This document shows, one piece after another, positions 1-10,902 of a stretch of DNA of 64,000 nt. Numbering within the stretch: the first letter of the stretch is position 1; every line of letters starts with the position of its first letter. The stretch covers positions 3,162,001 through 3,226,000 of the forward strand of contig JANFAH010000002.1 of NCBI GenBank assembly GCA_024663395.1. The letters are read 5' to 3'. Under the pieces are notes generated by a model that searched no databases, was not told where the DNA came from, and saw only the letters and a list, made by a program, of their open reading frames with translations. The position numbers were made by a program, and so were the translations under genes. Source of the DNA: Pisolithus tinctorius (taxonomy: Eukaryota; Basidiomycota; Agaricomycetes; Boletales; Pisolithaceae).

Positions 1-50
1 AGTACATCTTATGATACAACGAATACTGGTCGAGGACAGATGCAAGTCGC

Positions 51-1467
51 TCAGCGTTCGCTTCCATCCGCGTCCGCATCGTCTAGGCTCAAATCACCTA
101 GCTTGTGCTCCGAATGTCGTAGCTCTGCATACTCCTCCTCCTGCGTGCGTCTGTATTGGGAAATGTCCCAGTCTTCTTCCTCTTCTTCGTCCTCGAACCA
201 CTCGGGATTGAATTGGAACTAGTTTGAACCATCGTGTGTTAGAATCGCATCCAGGTACGGGAAGAAAAAGGATCCGTTACCAAGTCTCTACCACTCATAC
301 CAGTATTCTTGCCAGCGGCATTTTGCTGTTCTTTGGCCTTACGCAGAGCTTCAGCCTCGGCTAGCTTCTTGTCCATTCGTGTCTTCTTCCAAATGGCAAA
401 CGTCTCCGGTGTCACAGGAGTCAGATTCGAACCCAATTTATGTCGCTGCCATTGCAACTATGTAAGCACAGGGCTTTGTCACAAGTTAGACAATGTACTT
501 CGGTTTCGATGAAGTCTTCAAGGCTGATCACGTTTGCCTTTGCAGCTTCTTCCGCAGCCTTCCTCTCTGATTTGAGGACGAAGCCAGGAGGTAGTGCGTG
601 TCGGTACTGGCACTTGTCTCCGTTGGGACACTCCCAGAACCAACCAAACCTACAAAGATATAGTTTGCACTGGAAGGGAGATACCAGATGATGCTCACTT
701 GTTCGTTTCTATAGCTTCGATAAAGTACTTGCACACAATCTAGACGCGCTGGTAATAAATAGGCTGATAAATGTGGAATGCAAACGCACATCGGTGGTCG
801 TACGTGGATTGCCATGCTTCGACAGAACAACGCTGCGAAGTTTCTCCTCGTCCCAGTTCTCCATAGTATCTTAGTTCGATGTAGTTTAGCATACAAATTC
901 CTGCAGGAGACCGTAAGCACTGCACATCACGAACCTTGCATCTTTTCTTCCCTACTGTCCTCGTACAAGTTCTTCTTCTCCACTTTCCGCCCGACATTAA
1001 CGTCGTGACTGAACTTGCACTTGTTCCCTTTCTCACATGTTCCAGCCTTGAAGTACGCGCACAGAACCGTCTTGGGATCGACGCCAAATGGCACCTTCTG
1101 TACCTGCACGGGCTTAAACAGGGCAGCTTCTTCTTTCCGGCGTTTCTCTTCTTCAGCCTTCTCTTTTGCTCGCAGTTCTTTCTCCTTTTCCTTCGCAAGC
1201 GCTTGCTTGGATTTACCTGCCAGAGCGGCCTGGGCTTGAATCTGCTGCACCTGTTTCTGTACTTTGGCCGACTTGTTTTTCTGTCGCCCGTAGTGATTAA
1301 TTAAATGATCTTTGGTGGGAGCAATCGATGCACACATTTTTTAGACCAAACGTCTTCACAAGCCGTGCTGATCAGTTGCACGAAAGATGCCTTCCACAAA
1401 GATCGCGACGCACCTTGTCTTCCTTCACTTTGGAGGAAGACGGCGTGTTCTGCTTCTTGGGAGGCAT
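51..1467 (-). CDS. TMA46: CCCH zinc-finger protein, ZC3H15/DFRP1 (yeast Tma46) family
   Basis: Known members bind the DRG-family GTPase and associate with translating ribosomes in the cytosol. The start is [18 protein letters not shown], followed by a short intron, TFGLKN, a second intron, then [17 protein letters not shown], the usual N-terminus of this family. A long Lys/Glu-rich helix precedes the first CCCH finger ([20 protein letters not shown], around 1030-1090). A second finger ([20 protein letters not shown]...CQYRH) lies around 600-750. The C-terminal half has the acidic [17 protein letters not shown] stretch and ends ...[10 protein letters not shown] at a TGA (53-51). Four or so introns interrupt it. 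Identification is firm at family level; exact internal junctions were set by eye. Confidence 0.9.
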
Positions 1468-1838
1468 GGTGGTCTTTCAAAGAAAGCTGGGTAATGACAG
1501 TGAACTAAGCAGCCTGAGTGTTCTAGTCAAGCCGTATGTGATGTTGGAGCAACCGCTTCGACTTTCTAAATGAGGATGGCATTTGCACAGTCGTGGTACA
1601 GAGCTATGTAAGTAAAATCATTCCTATCATGAAGTAGCGGAAAACCGATGGTGTAGGTGGATAAACAAAGCGGTAATCATTGACGAGGACAACAAATGCA
1701 GGAGAGCGGGGTAGTGATATGCATATGCTAGGTATATGTGGCGTGTCGTGAAATGTAGAGCATGTCAAAAGCATTTCGTTGCATTGTGCTGGATTTCCGC
1801 CCAAGGAAAGATCTCATCGACTCCGTGAAGGCGTTCAT
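1468..1838. other. Intergenic: TMA46 promoter side
   Basis: About 370 bp between the start of the TMA46-like gene and the stop of the next minus-strand gene. It must hold the TMA46 promoter and the 3' end of the upstream gene. I see no TATA box, repeat or small gene that I can defend. Confidence 0.5.
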
Positions 1839-4317
1839 TCACCGACGTATGGTTCCAGACCTACCAATAGTTGTCGTTCCGGACATTGTTGATTTTGATT
1901 TGTTCATCCCAAATCCCGGCATAGGAAGCCTCGAGCCTGGCACCGGGCGGGGGAGACCAGACACACCATTCTTACCAACGGCATTACCCAATGAAGTGGC
2001 AGACGCGCTCCCGGAGGAAACGGTTGCGAAGCGCGAAGGGGCAGGAAGGGTTCTGGTAGCACCAAGCCCTCCAGCGGTCACTAAGGACACCTTTGCCTGT
2101 GAATTATTGGGTGCCCTGCTCGACGTGGCACTGGATGTAGCAGGAACAGCACCAGCTTTCTGTGGGTGTGACTTAACCACCGTCGAGGCAGCGGCGGCCA
2201 CGACCTCGATACCTACAGGGGGAACCACAGCTTTCCCTCTCAAGCCCAACGCGCCTGTTAATTTACTCCTTATGCTGACTCTTCTCCCATCCTCGGCGCT
2301 ACTTGTCATGCTAGAAATTGGCTTGGTACCCGACAGTTGCCCAGGTGGGGGAAAGTGCCCTGGGGGTGGGCGCAAGACACCTTTAAGAACTGGACGGTGG
2401 AGAGACAGCGGACGGAACGCCCTTGCAGGATCAGAATCAGGTTCCCGAGATGGTCGTCGTTCCCCGGCAGCTGATTCGTTGCTTGTCCCACTAGAATCAG
2501 AAGCAACTGACGTCGGGCGACTGTCTGACTGCGACTGGGCCTTCGGCCGCTTGACGATTCGAAGCGCCTGGACAGGCGCAGGTGCGACGAACTTAGATGG
2601 GTGCGACGAATCCCTTGGGGGTGTGATAGTTTTCGGGTGTGACGTAGTGATTTCATCGGGCATTTGAAGAGATCTGACTCGTTCTCCATGGTTGCTCAGA
2701 CAGTGGACATTAAGAAGTAGACAGAACAAAACATACCCATCAGGGGTCCAGGTGATGCTTCGGAAGCTTCCGGTTCGCAAATGGGCTCATTTTTCCGTAA
2801 AGCGCTAGCCCTCGGGTCCTTGATTAAGGGTACGAGGCTTCCCCGTCTTGACTTAGAGCTGGGATGGACGGATGGTGACGGCACAGTGTTAACTAGCGGA
2901 CTTTGTCTTTGAGTTGTGCTTGTTGTTGCCGGCACTACACAACTAATGAGCAGAGCTCGACTGGGTAAGAACATAACATACCCGAATCGTGCAGAGGGGA
3001 CGGGGGCACTGGTATTACGGCCTTCTCACACACTAAAAAAAGGCGACGGTTAACACTGCTATCATCAACGGTCGAGTAAAACTTACAGGTAACAAGAGGA
3101 GAGTCTGGTTCATAATCTGCCGGCGCCACATCGAGCTTCACGTCACTCGACGAGCTGTCTCGCCTTTTCTCCTTCTCCGCTTTCTCCCTCTGTCTTTTGG
3201 CTAGTACTTCCCTCATTTCTTCCCCTGCACCCGCGTCGAATTCATCACCGTCCGTACTCAACATGAATGAGTCGCCGCCAAAGAAGGAAATACGGTCGTT
3301 CAGAAGGTCAAAAGATGCATCAGGACATTGGAGTTGCCAGTTGAATGAGGACTGGAGGTCAATCGAATATCGAACGGGGTCCGGGCCTTGGTTCGAAGTA
3401 GTCTTGAAACGGGGCCGGGGCTGAGGTCCTACCGAAAGGAAGGCAGGATCCTCCGTGACGTCTGCAGCATTTGATTCAGGAAGGGGTTCGGGAACAGAAG
3501 AAGGAGAAGACGGCAACGCCGTTTCGGATAAATGCGTCTCAGTGAGGAGGGGGTAGGCTGCAACTAAATTCGATGTCTGATTGCTCTGCGTAAACTCCGA
3601 GACGAATATTACAACACCGTCCTCCCCCGACGGCGGTTCAGCTACAGCCGCAGTGGAGAACTCTTCCTTGTTACGTCGAGGCATTGCGCTGATTACAGAT
3701 GACAAAGGGGAATGGCTGATGTTTGTGGGAGGGCGGAAATTTGGCGCACGAACAACGGTATTAGGAGGAGAGCAATGGTCGGACGCGGGGCCGTGGTTCT
3801 TCCTGCGTGGAACAGGAGTTACGTCGACGGAAATGTCTACCAAAGGGGGGCGGACTTGGCTTGGGAAACGAGGGGGTCTTGGTGTCTGTACTTCCTCCGT
3901 CTCTGGATGATGTGTGGCATCGCCATGAAATAAGGCACCCCCATCGGAGGACGGTCCCTCTCTTGCGTCGCGTGCAGAGTCCTCTGATATCGTAAGGGCT
4001 GATAGCATCTCGGAGGCATCCTCCATCGTCACGGTCGCATCCCCAACGTCGATGAGACGTTTTCTGAGTGGAGCTGTGGGAAAGTGGGAATGCTGGGTTT
4101 TATAAGTTCTGTTAAAGAACGTAGTCATGGTCAGCTCGTCCGAGTCGCCATGCCTGTTATTACATGGCCCACTGGAGTGGGGTACAGCGTTCTCCTTGTC
4201 TGATCCTGATGCCGAGTCTGGTGTGGAAACATCTCTGTCAGAGTCAGTTTGGTCCTTTGTTGGCGTCGTCGTGAGGGGATCGAATAGGCTGAGGACACTG
4301 TAGCGAGGTTGGTTCAT
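1839..4317 (-). CDS. Ser/Pro-rich protein of unknown function
   Basis: I do not recognise the family. The chosen start is MNQPRYSVLSLFDPL at 4317; the frame is open further upstream but that stretch is poor coding sequence. Exon 1 (about 4317-3087) encodes roughly 410 residues rich in Ser, Pro and acidic residues. It includes a more ordered patch (RISFFGGDSFMLSTDGDEFD) and a charged helix (EEMREVLAKRQREKAEKEKR). A GTAAGT intron ends at about 3033, a short second exon ends PPSPLHDSG, and later exons carry SFRSITWTPDG. The last exon is a basic, Pro/Ser-rich tail ending TTTIGRSGTIRR. No transmembrane segment or catalytic motif is visible, so it looks like a largely disordered regulatory or scaffold protein. 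Confidence 0.7.
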
Positions 4318-4780
4318 CGTCAACTTCGAACTTGCACGGCAGGAAAAGCGTGACAATGCCGAACTAGAAAGTCCTTTGTGACATCCCCGTGACATGCGCG
4401 TGACGCGACGTGTATAAGCCTCTCACGTGACCCTTGATATTAGTTTCCCCATTTGCACTCCAACATGGACAGATCAGCTGAGGACTTGTAGGGCCGGGAC
4501 TCGCAGATACACCAGAGACTCAGTGACCCACCCACGTCTTGATGCGGACACTGTATATTTCACCGAGCACACGGCCGAAATGTCTGAGATCGCGTTGAGC
4601 ATCAGTCCATCCCCCTCAGCTCGGAATGGCACTCCAACGACTGGGCATCGATATAATCGCTATGTTTTGGTTCCCTGACATTCCTCAGTGATCTTCTAAC
4701 TATTTGTCGTACATATCCTAGGCATCTCGCACACCCACAGAAGGAGGAAAGAGCCTGTCAAGTCTTCTCCGCGTTCAACA
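4318..4780. other. Intergenic, nothing recognised
   Basis: About 460 bp between two minus-strand genes. It should contain the promoter of the Ser/Pro-rich gene. No repeat, RNA gene or convincing ORF is seen. Confidence 0.4.
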
Positions 4781-5182
4781 TCATATGCAATGAGCGTAGT
4801 TGTGCCAGGAGACCACGTACCGATCCAACACCTCCATTATGTCCATGATGTCATCTTCAGGCCGGAGATTCTCAGCTCTGCCCCAGTTCGTCATACGCAG
4901 GAACAGATATGATCCGTTCTCTCGATCCTGTTGGTGAGAAGGGCAGTCGAAATACACCAGGTAGAGCCTCCCGTTCACTTCTATCCGCGTTCTCTGAATC
5001 GTCGTTCCGGGCTGAAAAACTGACTCTACTTCGGCAACACTGACATCATCTGCTTCTGTACCTTCCGAGCGAACAGTCATCATTCGGGGACCTGATAATC
5101 TGTTCCCCAGTAGAAAGGCCAACACAGCGTGGGTTTCACCATCGTTGGGTATGTGCCCTTGCATCATCACGGGAGCGTTCAT
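4781..5182 (-). CDS. Small hypothetical protein (about 130 aa)
   Basis: A single open frame with start MNAPVMMQGHIPNDGETHAV. The middle (RTRIEVNGRLYLVYFDCPSH) reads like a beta-rich domain and the end (LRPEDDIMDIMEVLDRYV) like an amphipathic helix. A GTACGT donor sits inside the codons for DRYV near 4818, so the true 3' end may be spliced and differ from the ORF end. No family recognised. Composition and the absence of low-complexity sequence favour a real gene, but this is not certain. Confidence 0.45.
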   Translation of the reverse strand: MNAPVMMQGHIPNDGETHAVLAFLLGNRLSGPRMMTVRSEGTEADDVSVAEVESVFQPGTTIQRTRIEVNGRLYLVYFDCPSHQQDRENGSYLFLRMTNWGRAENLRPEDDIMDIMEVLDRYVVSWHNYAHCI

Positions 5183-6371
5183 TTATCTGGCCTCCTAGCC
5201 GCCTTGCTTCAACGTCGCACGTGCGAGAGGCAACACCAACACTTACTGTTTGATACTGCTGATTTTCCACAGTGGAACGACGACTGGGGTTTGCGGTCAG
5301 TTTAAATACTTCGGGACGTGTCGAAGGCAGAGGTTGGATAGGGTGTTGTCGTCAACTCCCCAACTCCCCTAATCCCCCCTCCGGGCTCCGGCCATCAGCC
5401 CGCCCCTATTAAAGAGTCTTACCAATCACCCCATGACAGCCTGAACCCCTGTGTCGGCGCCCCGAAAAAATGACCAGCACCACTCCCACGGTGTCCATGC
5501 GACTCTCGACCGCACGCGACAATCTCTTGCATTAAGGGTTGTACCCCGGTGACGACACTAAGCTAGCTTGGGGTTCGTTCCGACGGCCGCAGTCATGGAC
5601 TAGTCGTCCTTCCTCCAACCTGTGCTGACTGTGCCAATCCCTAAGGAAAGGGATAGGCTCCCTCTTCTGATTGCACTTGTCTTTCGAGGTTGCTTTACCC
5701 CAGAGCTATTTGTCAGCGCAGAGTCAACGTCGATGTACTATACACGCGTGTATGGGGGGATGCAGCCACCGCCAATATATTCGGCTTATTTTCCACTCCA
5801 GAATCACATTCTCGACAGACCGTCATCGTCATTGCGAACTCCCAGCTCCTCTGCAGCCCAAAGACAGACCCACGCTCGAAAACACAAGGGCCTCCGTACA
5901 CGGTCAGTCAACAATTCATGATGCAACGAGTCAAATTCAGCCCTTCAACTTCCTCCTTTTGAAGGAATGACTGTCTTGTTTTGACTTACGATACTATGAG
6001 CTCGTGTGGTGGCGTGCAGATATTTATGCGTTGCTTTCTGTATTTAAGTAGTGGCCGGAAGTCTTCAACTACGATATGAAGGAGAGATCGTGCAATTGTC
6101 GATTCGCAGCAGGGGAATAAGGGAGTGACAGTTATAGGTACAATTGTGAAGTGGCGTAAGATGATTGAAAACTTGCGGTGGTATCAAGAAAGCAGTGTGA
6201 TGGTATGAACATGGGATACAAATGCGTTAGGCGGAGCAGCAAGGGGAACAAGAGAAACAGCGATATAATATGCAATACAGTACGATGTAAAATCAGCATA
6301 AAATACTAGAAAAATTTTGGAATACAATCAAGGAAGACCTTCCAGCCGTTTAAATACACAAGACAAGTGTA
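5183..6371. other. Gene-poor interval
   Basis: About 1.2 kb. Several overlapping plus-strand ORFs near 5620-5970 occupy all three frames and show no coding character. The last 250 bp before 6371 are AT-rich (for example around 6290-6330), consistent with a 3' region of the minus-strand gene that follows. No repeat or RNA gene recognised. Confidence 0.4.
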
Positions 6372-7958
6372 TCAAGATCGTCTTCGGAAAGATGAAATGC
6401 CCGAGTGACGACGCGAGGAAACCCTCAGTCGCCGATGCAAGCAATCGATAACATGCATTTCAACCCGTCTGAGACGCGCGATAAGGGAAGAAAGATACTC
6501 GATGGGTAGACGGAAGTACACACCCCTTATTGGACTCTTGGCTCTAAAGGGACTCTTCGCCCTGATTGGACTCCGGGCTCGCTCTGGACTGTTTGCCCTT
6601 GCGCCGTTATTCCCAGGGGATGTAATGAGATCTTCTGTCTGCATGAAGACACCTGAATCAACGGGAGGAAACGCAAAGGGCAAGTTGGTCTGGGTAGCCA
6701 TGACATTCCTACGCTGAGTCGCAAGGGTGGGCGTCGGAGAAGTGGGCGGCGATATAAGGGCGGCGATAGATATGTTATGCTCTGGACCTCGAACACCCTT
6801 GCTGCCGCTCATGGTTCGTGTCCTAGTCCTACGATGGCGATTTACAGAAGCTGCAGCAGGGGGCGCAGGTTCTTTACATGGAGAGCGAGCGGGTGTTACA
6901 GTGCTGGCCAGCACAGATACGTCCAGCATATTCGCAGGTGTAGGATGCGGGGAAAAAACCTTCACGTGAGCCCGAGTCTCGGAGGATAATGAAGGACGAG
7001 GCTGGTGACCGCTTCCGGTTGATGGTTTACGCGAAGACGTCACAGGGAAGAGAGAAGGCTGCTTCGAACGTGCAATGTTGTGGTATTCACCCGTGACTTT
7101 CGAAGGGGGTTGAGCGCTGGGATTGAGGGTCCGAAGGGATGATTTATTGGTTGCAAGAGTACGGTGACCTTTGCTATGACCATCCACCGCGTCGCCAATA
7201 TTGTGGAAATGCAGGTGATATTTGAGAGCTTCAGCATTTTCCAGCACGTCTAAGCAGCCCTGGCGCCTACACTGGACCCGGTCCCATAGCGAAAGTCCAG
7301 CGTTCGTTACCATTTCGTGAGCTTGCTGTTTCTGGACACAGAAACGGGAATGAGACACACAGAAGACGCAGGGATGCAATGAACGCACGGCATAGTCAAG
7401 TTCTTGTTGAATTGCAGAAGCTATATGAATCTTAGGGGGAGGTCGCCACGCCATATCCAAAGTCGACTCGGAATCTATGGTGGGATTGGCAGTAACCATA
7501 GAATTGGAATCGTCGGGGCATGGAGGCAACTCCTTCTCCCTATAAGCACGAGACTGCTCCTTTCTGAGTTCCAAAGCTCGGTAATGGGCCACGACCTGCT
7601 GGGCGGCACTGAGGGTGGACGAACAACTTCCGACCGTACTGTCCCCAGCCGGAGTGTCAGAAGCTCGAGTGGTGTGAGACGTGACAGTGGCATGGAACTC
7701 CCACTGAGATTCCGACATGGTACACTGGTCATCCTCTTCACTGGAACCGTCGCCACAGTTGACAGAGATATCCTCTGGAACGTCTATGTCAAAGACAGCT
7801 CCAAAGCGTCTGGTATCAACTCGGAGTTCGCATTTCTCGTCCGCCCCAGGTCGGACCGCCTTAGCAGTCATCTTACCGTCTGCCATTACACTGCACGTGG
7901 AGATGAGGGATATCAAGGGTGCTCGCGGGGAAGGGAAGAGTGATTGAATGTCGGACAT
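6372..7958 (-). CDS. Hypothetical protein with a C2H2-like motif and RAKSPxR repeats
   Basis: One open frame of 528 codons with start MSDIQSLFPSPRAPL; a later Met (MADGKMTAKAV) is an alternative. The first third is acidic and Ser-rich. Around residues 205-260 there is a compact Cys/His region: HPCVFCVSHSRFC, then CRRQGCLDVLENAEALKYH plus LHFH, which fits C-x4-C-x12-H-x3-H, a classical zinc-finger spacing. A long Ser/Pro-rich basic linker follows. Near the end are four tandem RAxSPxR-type units (ERARSPIRAKSPFRAKSP), resembling SR/SP phosphorylation repeats. I do not recognise the family. Nuclear nucleic-acid binding is a reasonable guess only. The last 40 residues are very Arg-rich and may be wrong if a 3' intron exists (a GTGTGT lies just after the repeats). 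Confidence 0.65.
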   Translation of the reverse strand: MSDIQSLFPSPRAPLISLISTCSVMADGKMTAKAVRPGADEKCELRVDTRRFGAVFDIDVPEDISVNCGDGSSEEDDQCTMSESQWEFHATVTSHTTRASDTPAGDSTVGSCSSTLSAAQQVVAHYRALELRKEQSRAYREKELPPCPDDSNSMVTANPTIDSESTLDMAWRPPPKIHIASAIQQELDYAVRSLHPCVFCVSHSRFCVQKQQAHEMVTNAGLSLWDRVQCRRQGCLDVLENAEALKYHLHFHNIGDAVDGHSKGHRTLATNKSSLRTLNPSAQPPSKVTGEYHNIARSKQPSLFPVTSSRKPSTGSGHQPRPSLSSETRAHVKVFSPHPTPANMLDVSVLASTVTPARSPCKEPAPPAAASVNRHRRTRTRTMSGSKGVRGPEHNISIAALISPPTSPTPTLATQRRNVMATQTNLPFAFPPVDSGVFMQTEDLITSPGNNGARANSPERARSPIRAKSPFRAKSPIRGVYFRLPIEYLSSLIARLRRVEMHVIDCLHRRLRVSSRRHSGISSFRRRS

Positions 7959-8313
7959 ACGCTCTCGGCGATGATTTTATAGAGGACTGGACATGACGTG
8001 CGGTGCTTTGACCATGAAGAGTGGAATGGGCGTCCACCGCATCCCGAGGGAGTGGTCCACCGAACTCGTGATGATAAGGCTTTGACAAGGCCTACTTTGG
8101 ATATAGGCCTCGTTGATGGGAAATCAAGACAAAGCATGTTCGTGTCCGACAGTTATGCACCCATTGGCTGGTCTTTGAGAACGCTGTGAGGACAATGCGG
8201 GAACGTATATAAGTGTGGACTGACAGTCTGCGGTGCGTTCGGCACGTTCTGAAGAGAAAGCAAGTCCGCGGGCCCTATCCTATTAGGATTAGGGTTTGCC
8301 ACCAACCTCGACG
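7959..8313. promoter_or_regulatory. Divergent promoter region, 6.4-kb gene / COQ4
   Basis: 355 bp separating the 5' ends of the C2H2-like gene (minus) and COQ4 (plus), so it must serve both. No individual element is assigned; a TATAAG lies near 8207-8212 upstream of COQ4. Confidence 0.45.
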
Positions 8314-9262
8314 ATGGCCTCCATCCAATGCCACTATCACAGGACAGCACTCTTGCTGCCTCTGAAATGCAGCACTGCAAGCTATCCAAGAAGACTGCTC
8401 GCTGCCTCGGTACACACAGGCAGCGCCCCACGCATTCCAGTTTATCCTGGTCACATACCACTTTCTCCGTTTGAGCGGACGTTTCTTGCCGTTGGCTCCG
8501 CAATGATGGCACTCGTAGACCCGAGGCGTGGTGGTAAGTTCATGCGTGCCAATTGTCAAACACGAACGCCATTCGAACGTGTACAGACATGGTCGCAGCG
8601 TGTGGAGAAACTACCGCAGGATTCACGTTGATTAATTTACGGGACGCAATGTTAAACTCTCCCGAAGGTCGGAGGATCTTGAAAGATAGGCCACGCGTGA
8701 ACACGAATACCCTTAACGTGGAGAGACTGAAGAGCTTGCCAGACAATACCTTTGGCAGAGCTTACACCCGCTGGCTGGATGCTTGCAAGATCAATCCAGA
8801 CTCAAGAGAACCAGTCAGTCTCCCCCCACTTGCATCAGAAGTAGTTGTAATTCAATTCCTCATGCATTTCCCCAAATACAGGTCCACTATATAGACGACC
8901 CTGAACTCGCATATGTAATGCAACGATACCGCGAGACCCATGACCTCTATCACGCCCTTTTTGCACTGAAAGTCTCAGCCATGCCCGAGTTGGTTCTCAA
9001 GGCCTTCGAATTCGCAAACCTTGGGTTCCCAATGACCGCTCTCGCTCTCGGCGCCTCCATCAAACTAAAACCCCCACAACGTGACAGGCTGTGGCGCGAG
9101 TTCATTCCTTGGGCAATGAAGTGCGGGAGTAATGCCAGATGCTTGATAACTGTGTATTGGGAAGAAAGATGGGAGCAGGACCTGGACGAACTGAAGAAGG
9201 AGCTTGGGGTATGGGATCCATCAGTGGGTGTGAGTTTACCTCCACCAGCGGCTCACGCCTAG
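8314..9262 (+). CDS. COQ4: Ubiquinone biosynthesis protein Coq4, mitochondrial
   Basis: Coq4 organises the coenzyme Q biosynthetic complex on the matrix side of the inner mitochondrial membrane. Start MASIQCHYHRTALLLPLK gives an Arg/Ala-rich presequence; an in-frame ATG at 8296 is an alternative. The family signature YPGHIPLSPFERTFLAVGSA follows. A GTAAGTTC...TACAG intron (8533-8586) joins DPRRG to DMVAACGETT. A second intron joins NPDSREP to VHYIDDPELAYVMQ. The zinc-ligand motif HD-x2-H-x11-E is complete (HDLYHALFALKVSAMPE). It ends ELKKELGVWDPS plus a short tail. The protein is full length and there is nothing unusual in it. Confidence 0.95.
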
Positions 9263-9529
9263 GCTTTTACCCGAAGTGCGCGTTTGATGCTGTGCCCGCG
9301 GCACCATAGAGGGATCAATGATCGGTCTTGTTTTCGTCTACGTTCCCGTGGGTTGTGTTGTTACGTCCGCCCATCCTGGGTGTGCTGCTCTCGCCCGACA
9401 AAGAAATTTATTACGAGTGTCTACTGAGTCATACAAAAGGATACTAATAGTGGTCGGAATTCAACGTAAACATAGGGTTATAGCAGTCCAGCCGCGATGT
9501 GGATCTTGACTACGGAACTTCGATAATTT

Positions 9530-10902
9530 TTAAACACCCCCACTCGCCTTAGCAGCACAAGTTCTTGAACAGAAAGGGTGTTTGCCATGTTTGGGGTTAA
9601 CACGGCAAAACTGGTAAAAGTGAGCGACAGTCCCACTGGCGCAGGGGAAACGACGTACGCTACACACTTTGGCTGCCTCGGTGGCGCAGGTTCTTCCACA
9701 GTACTGGTGATTTTGATATTTCGGCCTGGACTGACAAAACTGCGGCGACCATGAGCACCACCAAAGTACGTAATTCTGACAGTACCTCAACGTACCACGC
9801 AAAGGCCGGGGCTCTTGTTGGATGTGGTGTGGGAACTAGCTGGTGAGCCAGCCGTGAATGCAACCGAAAACCGGTTTGCACCGGGTTGCCGCACGTTGGT
9901 ATTTGGGACTAGAGATGTGAGGTCCTGGACTGAGAACCGGTTCGCATCGCGCCTGACGCTCGGGAGATGGTCTGGATCATCCTCGTGGCCTATCACAAGT
10001 AATATTGGCACGGACGATCTGATCAATTGCACCGTCCTACTTACGCAACTCTTCACGAAGGCGCTCAAGCGCTTTTCCGAGTTCGTTGCGGCCACTTTTG
10101 TCGGCACCATTCCCCCAGAAATAATCTCTCGGAGAATCCTACAGTTGTTGGTAAGATCACAAAGTGACATATTGACAAGGTACCCGCCTCTACGAGTTCA
10201 GCGTCTCCAGTTCCAAGGAGCATGGCCTTCAGGTCAGGGTGTTGGATGAATTTGAGTCGCAGCGCGATTTCCATCTTAGAGAAGGGTTAAGACATATAGA
10301 AGGGGCAATACAATGCGGGCGGGTCACCTTTTCTACGTTGACTTGTCGCCAGTCGGGACGGACCCATTTCTGGTGCCGGTGCGCCTCGTCGAAAGCGAGC
10401 ATGGGCCGTTCACCACAATTCCGGATACGTTCCGCGATGTCAGGATGGTCATCAATGAACTGGAGGAAGGTCACGACTATGAATAGCTATGTGTGAGGGA
10501 ACGTACCTTGAATGACTGAAAGAGATGCTCGCTGGTTGGGTATCTCTTGCCTTTGTAGTATACAGGATGAGGGGAGAAGTTGGTGAATTCGTAGAATGCA
10601 GCGCCCTTGTTGTAGAAATAGACAGGAGGCTGGCACCTAGTTTTGAATGGAGCAATAGATGTACCAGTTGGTACCAATGGTGCCGTGAGCGGGGGATAAT
10701 TTGCATCCGCATCATCGTCTTGACTGAAATTGAAAGGCCGTGACGGGTCTCCGTTTAAGTTCTCAGTAAAATGTGTTTCCGGAGCGCACGCTTGCCTTGA
10801 CGTAGGAGCATAGTATTGGCTAACTGGCCTTTGTACGCGTCCTGTGGTAGCAGCAGCAGACTGCGGCGTAGTTGGTGAACCTCCAATTCTAAAGAATTTC
10901 AT
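9530..10902 (-). CDS. NADAR-domain protein with two C-terminal Cys-rich modules
   Basis: NADAR (RibX/YbiA, DUF1768) proteins act on ADP-ribose or related N-glycosidic bonds; members are known to remove ADP-ribose from guanine and to partner DarT-type transferases. Start MKFFRIGGSPTTPQ. After a 110-residue linker the domain begins FYEFTNFSPHPVYYKG, then YPTSEHLFQSFK, NCGERPMLAFDEAHRH, WRQVNVEKMEIALRLKF, LLGTGDAELVE and YFWGNGADKSGRNELGKAL, all in family order, so it looks complete. Exons run 10902-10507, 10459-10328, 10274-10188, 10138-10045, then the tail. The ELVE|DSPRDYFW join needs a GC donor at about 10187. The tail has a degenerate double ANRFSV linker and two tandem C-x2-C-x8-H-x2-C-x3-C modules (CVFCQSRPKYQNHQYCGRTC and CSFCRVNPKHGKHPFCSRTC), ending KASGGV. 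The same module occurs in PARP-B nearby. Substrate unknown. Confidence 0.88.

Noticed and set aside
416..437. GGTTCGAATC-like tRNA T-loop on the minus strand
   Set aside because: Encodes HKLGSNLT of the TMA46-like protein; no acceptor stem or anticodon arm around it.
1762..2667. 301-codon plus-strand ORF
   Set aside because: Antisense shadow of the Ser/Pro-rich gene; the minus frame splices to upstream exons and has better protein character.
3197..4019. Several plus-strand ORFs of 60-110 codons
   Set aside because: All antisense to exon 1 of the Ser/Pro-rich gene; no domain.
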